Assembly (NCBI GenBank): GCA_009809945.1
Contig: WTPW01000298.1
Coordinates: 423,269-487,268, forward strand
DNA: 64,000 nt
Direction of reading: 5' to 3'
Origin: Gigaspora margarita
Lineage: Eukaryota; Glomeromycota; Glomeromycetes; Diversisporales; Gigasporaceae
Below are positions 46,372 through 56,965 of this stretch, in pieces. Positions within the stretch are counted from its first letter, which is position 1. Each line of letters starts with the position of its first letter. Below the pieces are notes generated by a model. That model made no database searches, had not been told where the DNA came from, and saw only the letters and a list, made by a program, of their open reading frames with translations. The position numbers were made by a program, and so were the translations under genes.

Positions 46372-46911
46372 ATGGGGAAAATAATATTTAAAAAACATAA
46401 GACACCCGAAACACTTTTTACTGAACTTGAAGTAAAACGCCATAAACAAGAACTCAAGCTTGGAATGAAGAGTATCAAATTACCCAGTGATAATATATTT
46501 AAAAATAATCAAACACCAAAGACATATTCTACTGAACTTAAAATAAAACATATTAAACCTGGTAATTACCAACCTAATAATTATCAACATAAATTTAAGC
46601 TCGGAATAACGCGTTCAGATTCATTACCTAGAAAAACCCAACAAAAGACAAAATTTAAAACTAACCAAACACCAAAGACATTTTTTGATAGAACTATTTC
46701 AAAACATTGTCGCTCGTCAAGTAATCTAGATGTAATACAACAAAAAATAAACCAACCTCAACTTGTTAAGGAAACTAAAGTAGATTCTTCTACACAAACT
46801 TCTGGGAAGAACTATGCTGATATATTACAATCTAATCGTAGAGTTAATCCTGACATATTGGATACCTTACAGTTCCAAGATATTTCTCGATTTAGACTTA
46901 GTTGTAACTAA
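46372..46911 (+). CDS. Orphan Lys-rich protein with threefold internal repeat
   Basis: A single open frame of 179 aa; the first ATG after an in-frame stop region is taken as the start. No known domain, signal peptide or membrane segment was recognised. It is strongly basic and polar. Three copies of a short motif are visible: FKKHKTPETLFTELEVKRHK (residues 6-25), FKNNQTPKTYSTELKIKHIK (43-62) and FKTNQTPKTFFDRTISKHCR (95-114). Between them a second motif occurs twice: ELKLGMKSIKLP (27-38) and KFKLGITRSDSLP (74-86). The unit length is therefore near 37-52 residues. Ser/Thr-Pro and SRS-like sites suggest a disordered nuclear or regulatory protein, but that is a guess. The C-terminus (VNPDILDTLQFQDISRFRL) is different and may be a short helical motif. 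It is coding rather than chance because the repeats keep their protein sequence in one frame while the DNA differs. Confidence 0.7.
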   Translation: MGKIIFKKHKTPETLFTELEVKRHKQELKLGMKSIKLPSDNIFKNNQTPKTYSTELKIKHIKPGNYQPNNYQHKFKLGITRSDSLPRKTQQKTKFKTNQTPKTFFDRTISKHCRSSSNLDVIQQKINQPQLVKETKVDSSTQTSGKNYADILQSNRRVNPDILDTLQFQDISRFRLSCN

Positions 46912-48103
46912 GAGATGTATTCAAAGGACTTGTCTAAATAAGTCAATTACAAAAATTATTTATCACAATTTTTATTGTAAGAATATTATAGTTGTAATGC
47001 TTATTTGATAGTACAGTACATAGATCATCCTTTTTTTGTGCTGTATATTGACGTTATTATATGTTTTTTTTTTATTATATGAATATTGTATAGTTATTTT
47101 TACCTAAACTTAGATACTAAATTATTTACTTAAATCTTTTTAATTTATATATATTGTAGGTGAATTTTTAATGTTCGTATCTTGAAAATAGCTTGCAAAT
47201 AAAATCTATTTTCACAGATTTCTTGGCTCCAAAAAGCCAGAATATTGTATTTATTCATTAAAACAAGTTTCCAATGATTTAAAATATTTGTCAAACGCGA
47301 TAAATCTTTATTTCATTAATCGGTTATGATCTTATTATGTAATAGATCGTAATGATATTGATCTGTTTGTTTTACCATGTAAAGTAATCGAATAATTACC
47401 AAAATAGTCCATTTTACAATGTAAAATGAATATTTAAATGACCTGCGGAGTGAATGAAATTATGCAACGGGTCGACTAAATATGAGGTAAATGAAGTTTG
47501 TCAAAAAAAATATATTGGTGTGCGATAAACTGCAAAATGTAATCTAAGAATGTAAAATAATTCTAATTCTTCCGGTCTGGTATATGATTATGGCCATTAT
47601 CTACATACTGAAGTATCAATTTTAAAATTCTTCTAGAAAATAAACGTTAGATAATCGTATAAATAATTTCAATTTACGGACTAACTTGTGAAAATTTCAC
47701 CAATAAATACGTACATGATGTTATTTGATTAATTTGCTAGATATAAATCAAATAATATAATCCTGCAAGAGCCTTGTTAAACATGCGACCCTAGAAGAAT
47801 CATTAAGGGTAAATAAGTGGAATAAAGAGATTGATGGTTAACCCAAAATCACAAAATATTAGAATGAGATTAAATGGATTTCTTTTGATAGTTTTGATAA
47901 TATTTAGTGTTTTACAACATAATTGAACGGTCATATGTAGCTGCATTCAAGACATTGCCTGGTTCTTTACGCAATTTTTTAAAGGAAATACTGTAATTTG
48001 AAAAATATTTATTAAGTTGATAGATAAATTTTTTATGAATGCTTTTAATCTGAGTTTTACACGAGTTAACTCGAAACAAAATTAAAAATATAGATTCATG
48101 GCA
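46912..48103. other. Downstream spacer
   Basis: AT-rich, no gene or strong repeat; it presumably contains the 3' end of the orphan transcript. Confidence 0.4.
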
Positions 48104-48226
48104 TAAATTCTCGAAATCATAGGCATCTGCGCGTTATTCCGAGATAAAAAGTCCCCGATTGTTACTGTTATATTACATTAGATGCCATTTTTAAAGGGTG
48201 CAATTTTCAAATGACTCGAGAATTTA
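48104..48226. mobile_element. Short TIR element
   Basis: The ends TAAATTCTCGAAATCAT and ATGACTCGAGAATTTA are inverted, 123 bp in all. TA at the very ends could be a Tc1/mariner-like target. It resembles the GCGTTATTCCG elements near 40417 by an inner GCGCGTTATTCCGAGA. Confidence 0.5.
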
Positions 48227-48497
48227 CGGTAAATTTTTCAATTTGAATTTCAAGTAATGATGTCTGACAATCGATTTTTACAATGCTAACATAGTTTCGT
48301 CAAAATATTTATCTGACGAAACATTTGATGAAATCTCTAATGAGTCAATTTAGCCAATGAAATATCAATGAAATATCAAATATCCTTCAACGAGCCTCTT
48401 TGTAACGACCTCTGGATATGCTAAATCTTAAATTTTTTTTTTTTCAGAATTACTGTTATCTGATAATTGAAATTATTTCTTGATAGTTTTTTCACGT

Positions 48498-49907
48498 TGT
48501 TACTACCGGTATGGGAGAGCGTCAGATAAATGAACCGAATTTAGCCAGTCGGTAGTGAACGAAATTGGACTAAGGAATGTGACAACCGCAGAGAAATGAA
48601 AAGATCGAAGAGATTATTTAAAGGTTTTAAGGGAAGGGGATGACGGAATTCTAATCAAAAGATTAATTAAAGTTGATGGGGGATCGATTAATTATTGGGA
48701 TCGTTCGATATGCGTGTCGATCAGGCGATTGATCTGGGACGTGATGCAGGGAGATTTAGTTAAATATGATAGATATATTTATGAAAGATTTTAAGGAAAA
48801 AGGGAGAATGACATAAAGATGTATTTACGAGGAGGGAAAGGAATTATCAAGTTTTCTAAGACTATAATTTAATAATGTAACAATATCGTGAAGATGTATT
48901 CACGATTTAATAACAATACTGTAACAAATTAGGGACGATGTATTCACGATTTTTATAACAATACGGTGAGAATTCGAATAAGATTTTTAATAAATAACCA
49001 TTGTCTTTATTAATTCAATTGATCGAAGTCTGGAGAAAACTTCTGAAGGCGAAAAACGAACTCTTAAATACATATTTGTTCATACATAAATAAATTACAG
49101 TACACGACTTAATTTATTAAAGCGGACAAAGACAGATTGTTTAAAAGACTAACTAATTTTCCCACAACCTTTCTGAAACAATCCCTTTGACGAGATTATA
49201 CCTATTTCGGCACATACTTCTTTTTTTAAAACAATCGAATGCTTCACGTTCGTCTTTTTCGAAGACGAACGAAAATACGAATTTCCGTTTTTAATTCATA
49301 CTCTACGTTACAACAATAACTTTAGAAAGAAACAAAGATAATCTAGTTGCTTCGGCACAGGGTACAAGACCGTATTCGTGAGGATTTCGTTATCACGCCA
49401 TAAGATTGTCGATATTAAATCTTTGTCATCAATTGACATTTTGTCGGGCAGACTTCCTTATTCTACAAAGACCAGAAGTACAAATATCGGAAGGGAAATA
49501 AAAGGGCAATAAAGAGCAGTCGAGGGATTCCGAATGGTACGATTCAGTATCACGTCCAGGTCTTCGTGTACGTGTCGGGGTCGAGCGAAGGATTTTCTCC
49601 GATCGGCATATAATGCAGCCGATATCTAGTTATAGTATCGAAAATTAACTATCTAGGAAGGTAGAACGACCAAATGTAGATATCGATCTACGACAATAGC
49701 AATCGGGTTAATTATAGAAATTTGGAATATATATAGATATGGAAATAAAATGAAAAATAAATATAGAATAGAAAGAAAAATAAAAAAGGAAATAAAAATA
49801 AATATATATAATTTAAGCAAAAATAGAAATGTTCGGCATACGGCCATCACGGGGTTATTTGGACAATTTCCGAAAAAAAAATATCTCGGTTTGACCACGT
49901 GATAACA
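48498..49907. mobile_element. Probable solo LTR (fossil)
   Basis: About 1.41 kb starting TGTTACTACCGG and ending GTGATAACA, so with TG...CA ends and a short inverted TGTTA / TAACA, flanked by ACGT on both sides (48494-48497, 49908-49911). Its base composition is less AT-rich than the neighbourhood. No gag or pol sequence adjoins it, so it fits a lone LTR left by recombination of an LTR retrotransposon. The family is not known. The frame in it (49653-49898, minus) is Phe/Ile-rich and not a gene. Confidence 0.5.
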
Positions 49908-49911
49908 ACGT

Positions 49912-51060
49912 GTTCGCTGTAAATATGTTTACTCAAATTAAAACTCAATCGATAATTCCCTACGAATCATGATCCGCAAATTGGCCAATACAGTAATTTG
50001 ATAAGATTGGCCACACATGCAGCACGCGGCGCGTGCTCATTTGCCAAATCACCGCCATTCGCCAATTTTTGCTCAATAATTTCACTATCAGTACATATAA
50101 ACATAACATGTAATTTTTATAACCTTTTTTTTTTTTACTAAATGCTGTACTCAGTTCGTTATAAAAAGTTGATTTTACAAAAAAAAATTTTTGTTAGGTT
50201 TACAGTGCGTGGAATCCGAAGTTGCGTAGTTTCCTCGTGGACGAATTTGTAGGATGGGCAAATTGCGGGTTTTCCAAAATCCCGCGCGGGATAGGATCAT
50301 AAATCTACATGTTCTTAATATTTTGTGTTTAATAAAAAAAAAACCATACAGAAATTATTATTGAAATATCAATTTTCTTGTTCAAATTAATTATTTCTTA
50401 TAAATTGTTTTATTATAAATAAGAAATACTTAAATAAATTCAACATAAAATGCACGTATCTATATAAAAATATATTAAGTATTGTCACAGATTCGAATTT
50501 CTCATTAGATTTACCCCTCCCACAAATGTGTAAGTTATATAGACCACTTTTCTTTATTTAGTATCATTTCCATTTTTGATTAAATAATATAAGTTAGCAC
50601 GTTAACATGTTCGCATATAACGAATTACAGTTACCAAATTCGAAAGTTCGAGATAGTGTTTGACTTAAAAAAAATCTTTTGTTAACACATCAACGTGTTA
50701 GATAGCATGTTAACTTCGTCATTCGTCACAATTCGTCATTCGTTATATGTTTCATCATCTGCCATAAGTTTTATCATTCATCAATTCATAATCAGAAATT
50801 CCAGTAATTGAAGAAAAGTTTCGTGATTCGTCAGGCATCAAATCGGTTCATCGACCTTGATTGCTGTAAAATCATGTGGCCGAAACTATTTCTGTTCATT
50901 CTAAATTAGTTACAGTACGTATAAGCCGATGTTACGCTTAAATTTCATTTTTATTCTACTTTTATTTTATCGTTATTATTTTATATTATATATATATATC
51001 TCATTTGGGAAGGATCCGAGGCAAAGATAATTGTGATACAGTTGGATGGTTTAACTCTCT
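49912..51060. other. AT-rich spacer
   Basis: No gene is visible. A GC-richer patch (GCAGCACGCGGCGCGTGC, about 50018) and TCCCGCGCGGGATA (50280) stand out. CGTCATTCGTCA words occur at 50718-50740. Confidence 0.4.
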
Positions 51061-51140
51061 ACGAGGGTTAGAAACCTTCAACGAGGGTTACAGACCCTCA
51101 ACAAGGCTGAATAACCCTCGGACGGGGATTGAACTCCTCA
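51061..51140. repeat. Four 20-bp tandem units
   Basis: Units begin ACGAGGGTTAGAAACCTTCA, ACGAGGGTTACAGACCCTCA, ACAAGGCTGAATAACCCTCG and ACGGGGATTGAACTCCTCA. Each is partly self-complementary (GAGGGTT / ACCCTC), so they could form a series of small hairpins. Confidence 0.7.
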
Positions 51141-51586
51141 AAGATAAAATATATAAACACGATGCTTAAACTAATAAAGAGAACATTTCGCCCTTGTTGT
51201 TGCATAATAAATAAAGTAATAACGTATTTCAACTCTTTAACTATCAACTAACTACTCTTATTTATGTCCATTTATCATTAACCTGGATCCCTTATAAACC
51301 ATCCATTCATTGTAAATTATGCTATGCCCGAAACTAATCTATCATGTGTAACAATCGCTCCAATTCTGGGCGTAACACCAGCTGTAACACCACAATAGTT
51401 TTAAAATCTGAAGCGATTTTGGTCAATCTTTTTTTGGATTGTATCACTTGCAAAACAACGATAAGTGTTTTCCGGATGAACCCGTTGGCTCACCACCAGG
51501 TGACCCGAGTACAAAGGACAGTACAAGGACACACAAAATTTATTTTATTTATTTGGAAAATTAAAGATATTTGTATAAATGTGGTT

Positions 51587-52083
51587 AATTTATCAAATTC
51601 CGAACAGTCCAAAGTTAAGTCACCTGATTTTTTGGTGATCTAATCCTTTATTCTAGCCAATAAAAATTGAGAATTTTATGATAGTAGCAAGCAATTTGGA
51701 TTTCTTTAGAATATACGGTGATTTTTTTTTCAAAAATTTGTGTTCTCTGCCGGGTAGATTGTTTTCACCGAATACAGTCACTGTTCTCAACTATTGCTTT
51801 GGAATAGCTCTCTAGGAAATTGAAGCAAAAGACAATCATTATAGTCCTCCGAACCAATAAATATTGGTTTTATATTCCAAAGAAAAAAAATCAAAAAAAA
51901 AGAACTTATAGAAGTGCACTACCTAAATATATTGAACTTTACGAACAATGATTTTGCAAATAGTCCATGAACAAAATTATTAATTAATTCTTTAATGAAA
52001 TATCAGAAAAACAACGAAACTTCAAGCCACCGAAACAATATAAAGCACCTATTTTTACAAAACCAAATTAATAGAAAATTATA
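51587..52083. repeat. Direct duplication, copy A
   Basis: About 500 bp starting AATTTATCAAATTCCGAACA and ending CCAAATTAATAGAAAATTAT, repeated at 52687-53189 with small indels. No conserved reading frame. Confidence 0.85.
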
Positions 52084-52417
52084 CAGTTTAGGACAGCAAA
52101 ATGCATCCACTTTTTATTAATAAAAATTTTAAATCATTATAACTTTTTTTAAAACAAGTTAAATCAAAAAACCCTCTGACAAATTGATAGATTTTTAACT
52201 AAACTATATTTCTGTTAGAGGATTTTTTATTATTTTTTGATTTAAAGAAATTATTAAAAGTTAAAGTTTATAATGATTTAAAAAATTGGCGTTTAATATA
52301 TATATATATAAAAAAAAAGATATATGTTTAATTAACCAATCAGTACTAATTTTACAAAATTAGCCAATCATAATTGATTATATAAGCATCAAAAATTGGC
52401 GCCTTATATGTATAATT
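52084..52417. repeat. Inverted-repeat insertion in the duplication
   Basis: DNA absent from the second copy of the duplication. It contains arms AATTTTAAATCATTATAACT / TTTATAATGATTTAAAAAAT (about 52120-52290) around CCCTCTGACAAATTG. Together with the MITE at 52418 it makes up the extra 540 bp. Confidence 0.6.
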
Positions 52418-52624
52418 GTAGCAGATTAAAATGAAATCCAGATTAAACTGAAATTATAGTGTAAAATCTCGAAAACTAAATTTTTTTTTGGGGTGCATTT
52501 TTTAGGGTTAGGGATTAGGGTTAGGGTTTAGTTTTAAAAAGTTATAGTAAACAAGTATTAGTGGGTTTTAGAAGGTTAGCAGGTTTAGAAAATATAGATT
52601 TCATTTTAAATTATGATCTGCGAC
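52418..52624. mobile_element. GTYGCAG-family MITE with telomere-like tract
   Basis: A 207-bp element with ends GTAGCAGATTAAAATGAAAT and ATTATGATCTGCGAC, A/T-only flanks TATAATT and AATAATT (six of seven identical), and GGGTTAGGGATTAGGGTTAG inside (52504-52530). It resembles 58572-58796. Confidence 0.8.
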
Positions 52625-52686
52625 AATAATTAGTATAGAAATATGTACTATATAATATGCATCATTACATTTTGATTTATGATAAT

Positions 52687-53245
52687 TTATCAAATTCCGA
52701 ACAGTCCAAAGCTTAAGTCACCTAATTTTTTTGGTGATCTAATCCCTTATTCTAATCAATAAAAATTGAGAATTTTATGAAAGTAGCAAGCAAATTGGAT
52801 TTCTTTAGAATATTCAGTGTTTTTTTTTTAAAAAAAAACTTCGTGTTCTCTGACGGGTAAAATTTTCTTCACCGAGTATAGTCACTGTTCTCATCTATTG
52901 CTTTGGAATAACTCTCTAGAAATTTAAGCAAAAGACCATCATTATAGTCCTCCGAACCAATAAAATATTGGCTTTATAATCCAAGGGAAAAAAAAACCAA
53001 AAAAAAGATCTTATAGAAGTGCACTACCTAAATATATTGAACTTTACAAACAATGAGATAACGATTTTGCAAATTGTTTAGGAACAAAATTATTAATTCT
53101 TTAATAAAATATCAGAAAAACGATGAAACTTCAAGCCATCGAAACAATGTAAAGCACCTATTTTTACAAAACCAAATTAATAGAAAATTATAAAAATAAT
53201 TAGTATAGAATTATGTACTATATAATATGCATCATTACAGTTTAC
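52687..53245. repeat. Direct duplication, copy B with uninterrupted join
   Basis: The second copy of 51587-52083, followed directly by ATAATTAGTATAGAA, the block that in copy A appears only after the inserted elements (52626). It therefore shows the state before insertion. Confidence 0.8.
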
Positions 53246-53357
53246 GGCTTTTACAGTGTTCAAAATTCTATGTAATTCTGATGATATCTGTATATGAATA
53301 AATAAATAAACGAAAAAATAAAGTGCCTTCGATTATCACGCAATAATCATGGCATCG

Positions 53358-54413
53358 TCATTCTATATGAGATCTAATTTGATCTAATTCTTTTAAAACG
53401 GCCAATGCATCCGGGCGTTTTTCTGGATCGTCATGCCAGCATCTCTTATAGAGTTCAATGTACTGTAACGGTATATTTTCTACAGGCATTTCTCTAATTC
53501 CTTTCATTATATTGAAGATTATTGTTTTTGTTGAATCATTTTTGAAAGGTTTCTCACCGCTTGAAATTTCCCAAAGAACGACACCTAAACTATATATATC
53601 TGACTTTTTAGTCAGCTCGTATAAAAAATTTATCAAAGCTTGCGGATCAACAAATGCAGGCGCTCCATGATTTTCACAATTAGAGCCTGTAATTGTCTCA
53701 TGGATAGAAAGACCGAAGTCAGCAATCAACATTTGGCCATTATGAACTAATATATTTTTCGTATTCTATAATATTCGTGAATTTATATCTTAATATTAAG
53801 TAATCCACTATAATACAACAAATTATACATAAATAACTTACGAGATCTCGATGAATAACATCATTTTTGTGTAAAAAAACGAGACCCAGTGATATCTCTC
53901 TAGCGATACGCAATTTATCTGCATATTTGAGACTTGGAAAATTACATTGTAAATAATTTCTCAAATTTCCATTTTCTGCAAATTGCAAAACTATAATATT
54001 TTCGTTCGACGGGTCTATTTTCATATTATGTTTAACTTTAAAATTATTATGATCACGAAGAAATTACATAAAAATAACGATTACTAACTTCTAGTTAAAC
54101 CAAAAAATTCGACAATATTAGGATGGTGACAAACTTTTTGCAATATTAGAAGCTGTACATATTATTAAATTTGAATTACAATTAAAATGAATTAATATAA
54201 GTTTACATTTAAAATGTGGATACTTACTTCTTGAGTGATCTCGCAATTCCTATTAGTTTTCAATACTTTAAAAGCAACAATAAATGCACAATCCTTCTAA
54301 TATGCTTTATATATAGTTCCAAATTCTCCCTCATCGATCTTAATAATATTATCAAACTCTTTATAATCAAAAAAATTAAAATTTTTGATAGTTTCTTCTT
54401 TTGATAACGACAT
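53358..54413 (-). pseudogene. Compact protein kinase with one in-frame stop
   Basis: Exons on the minus strand: 54413-54228, 54152-54089, 54014-53842 and 53765-53358; introns are GT-AG and phases agree, giving 276 codons. The Gly loop is IDEGEFGTIYKA (residues 26-37), the VAIK-type lysine is in FIVAFKVLK, the hinge VLQFAENGNL, the catalytic loop HRDLNTKN (138-145), DFG at 157-159, then SDIYSLGVVLWEISSGEKPF and CWHDDPEKRPD. All catalytic residues are present. The one defect is a TAG (54299-54297) at codon 39, where relatives have Trp (YWKD). This could be a fresh nonsense mutation, a sequencing error or, less likely, read-through. The family is the tyrosine-kinase-like set with HRD-x-x-x-N that is expanded in these fungi. 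It is divergent from the gene at 54773, 359 bp away. Confidence 0.8.
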
Positions 54414-54772
54414 AGTTTCGGAAAGAGAATTACTCTGCTCTTCAATCGCTCATAGCGTTTCTATATACTGTATCCTAAATTTAATATATGTGTATATAAT
54501 TATATAATTTAATATTGCACTGTATAAAAATTAAACAAAGAATTATGGATAAAATCTCCAAATATATTATTATAATTTGTAGTACAACTATTAACGTATA
54601 AATTTGCATTCTCAAAAAATGTTTAATACTCAGATAGTCATTTATTACTCAATAGTCATTTATTGCTCAGCATATTGCTCAGCATATCGTTTAAAAAGCT
54701 GGTTTATCATCAGCAGCTAAATATATTCAAGATTTTAGAAGGACAGCTGAATACTTTAGACCGATATCAATC
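54414..54772. promoter_or_regulatory. Shared divergent intergenic region of two kinases
   Basis: A 359-bp AT-rich region between two oppositely directed paralogs; any promoters of the pair must lie here. The words CTCAG(C)ATA and ATTTATT(A/G)CTCA are repeated at 54632-54690. No defined motif was recognised. Confidence 0.5.
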
Positions 54773-56965
54773 ATGTTTAACACGCCAACACTCCTCCAAA
54801 AAAAATTCAGAACCATCGATTATTGCGAATTTACTGATCTAAATATACTCAATGGAAACATTCATAAAGCTTTGTGGGAAGATTTTGGAGAGATGGTCGT
54901 TCTTAAAAAAAGTAGAAAAAGAAGAAAAGTTTGTAATGAACAAGAGGTGGCATTCAAATTATTTAAAATTATGAATTTATTTTAATAGCAATTAAAATTT
55001 TTGATTTTGTATTTGATAATGCGCAGCTTCAAAAATTACAGAAAATCAGTTTTCATCCTAATATTGTTCGATTTTATGGTTTAGCTGAAGGTGTATGATT
55101 TTGATATTAAATAAATCTATTTTCTTAGAATTTAAAAACTAAACTACAGCGTAATAAATAGATCCTAATCAGCATTATAATATGGTTTTGCAATATGCTA
55201 ATGATGGAAATTTGCAAGAGTATCTGAAACATAACTCTTGAAACTCAAATGGAGTGATAAATTACGTTTTGCCAAAGAAATAGCTTTAGGTCTTTCATTC
55301 TTACATAAGCATAGTATTATTCACGGAGATCTCGTAAGTCATCTTATTGTCATGTTCCTATAACATTCCTAAATATAATTACTAAATTCTAATTAAAAGT
55401 AAATATTCATTTATTTAAAATTGCGATTTGCAGAATACAAAAAATATTTTCGTTCATGAAGGAAAAATGATGATTGCAGCTCATTTGATGAAGAAGGGTA
55501 CTGATCATGTATATGAACCCATTTGGAAACGCGATGCTGAAACTACTACTGCTGCACATGGAAAGGCTGCCGAAACTACACCTGTTGAAATTGCAGGAAC
55601 CACTACTGCTGCTCATGGAAAGGCTGTCGAAACTACACCTGCTGAAGTTACCGAAACCACTACTGCCGTCCCTGCTGCCGGAACTACTACTGATAACCGT
55701 TATGAAAGTCTTTCTTATGCAGCACCAGAAGTTTTACTCGCCAAAAATATTACTTATCAAACAGATATATATTCCTTTGGCATTATTTTATATGAGATAA
55801 TGACAGGTTTATCTCCCCATCAAAATCTTACGCCCGATAATTTGAACATTAGAATTATTGGAATTTGTAATGGCTTGAAACCAGTTCTCCAAAAAAATAT
55901 ACCAGAACCAGTTGAGCATCTTATTACTCAATGCTGGGATTCTGATCCTTCTCAACGCCCAAAAATTGACGAATTAAATGATGTACTAAGGCACATGAAT
56001 TCTGACGCATTCGAAAAGGAGGATGCTGAAACAACACGAATGATTAAAGTTATTGACTTATTTAACGCAACGGTAATGCCGAAAGAAAATAATCTAGCCA
56101 TTATTACGACTCACGCATTACGTAAGGAACCAAGTCGTCGTACGAAAATAAAGCGTTCAAGTCTACAATTACGTCCCATTTCATCTATTGCTCCTGATAG
56201 AATTACCTTGACTATTACTATTCAACCGCTGCTAAATCCTCAAATACTGCAAGGCACGTTTCTCAATGCATTAGCAGATAAACGTTGCAAGAACTCTACA
56301 CTATCTCCACCTGGTTTTACATCTTCCCATTTATTTCCGACTACTTCTCCTATTCTTCCTGTGCCCTTTGAAGAGGATGAAAAAACCCATACGCGTGGTT
56401 ATTGGACCGTAATTGTCATGATATCACGTGTGAGCTGGGCAAAAGTCTTGGAGATGAGCCTATTTTTGATTGTTATCATGACGGAATCGAAGTTGGAAAG
56501 GATGAAAGTAGGGCATTAAAATATTATCAAATACCTACTAAGATGGGCTACTTTCGTGGATTATTTGCTTTTTATAATTGTTATCTCAATGGTACTGATG
56601 TTAAAAAGAATGAAAATGCATCGTTCAGTCATTATCAACAGTGTGAAATTTCTCAAGTTGGTTATTGTTATCAAAATGGATATCAAGTATTTAGTGATTA
56701 TAAAAAAATTGATGAGATGCACAAAGTAATTTATAATATTGGCAAAGTAACTTATTATATGAATTTTATTGAAAATTTTATTTATGGCTTAATTTATCTT
56801 GTATTATTCGAGCGTAATTCAAGAGGAATGAATGTTGGAGATTGCTATTTCAGAGGAATCGGTGTCGAAAGGGATGGAAAGAAAGCATTCGAACAAAAGC
56901 TTAATAATTACAATGCAATCTACCATTTGCCAGAAGCTTTATTTGATCATACACAAACGACCTAA
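54773..56965 (+). pseudogene. Kinase-Sel1 gene, frameshifted, with Thr/Ala-rich insertion
   Basis: Exons: 54773-54946, 55027-55090, 55162-55333, 55434 onward; exon 2 is 64 bp as in the minus-strand paralog, exon 3 is 172 instead of 173, so one base is lost near YLKHNS and the frame breaks. Kinase pieces: KALWEDFGEMVVLKK, HPNIVRFYGLAED, NMVLQYANDGNLQEYL, KLRFAKEIALGLSFLHKHSI, then HGDLNTKN (Arg of HRD is Gly). DFG is replaced (IAAHLMKK). A Thr/Ala/Glu segment of about 53 residues follows (55534-55695), then YAAPEVL, DIYSFGIILYEIMTG and CWDSDPSQRP. After a Ser/Pro linker, Sel1-like repeats (FDCYHDGIEVGKDESRALKYY, GDCYFRGIGVERDGKKAF) continue in another frame to 56965. Even before the frameshifts it would probably have been a pseudokinase. 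Confidence 0.75.
55534..55695 (+). repeat. 60-bp tandem repeat inside the kinase activation segment
   Basis: Two and a half units of GCTGAAACTACTACTGCTGC, then CATGGAAAGGC and GAAACTACACCTG. Lengths are 60, 57 and about 45 bp, all multiples of three, so the reading frame is kept. Encoded core: ETTTAAHGKAAETTP. Confidence 0.85.

Noticed and set aside
51061-51140. CRISPR-like array
   Set aside because: Only four units without spacers, in a eukaryotic setting.
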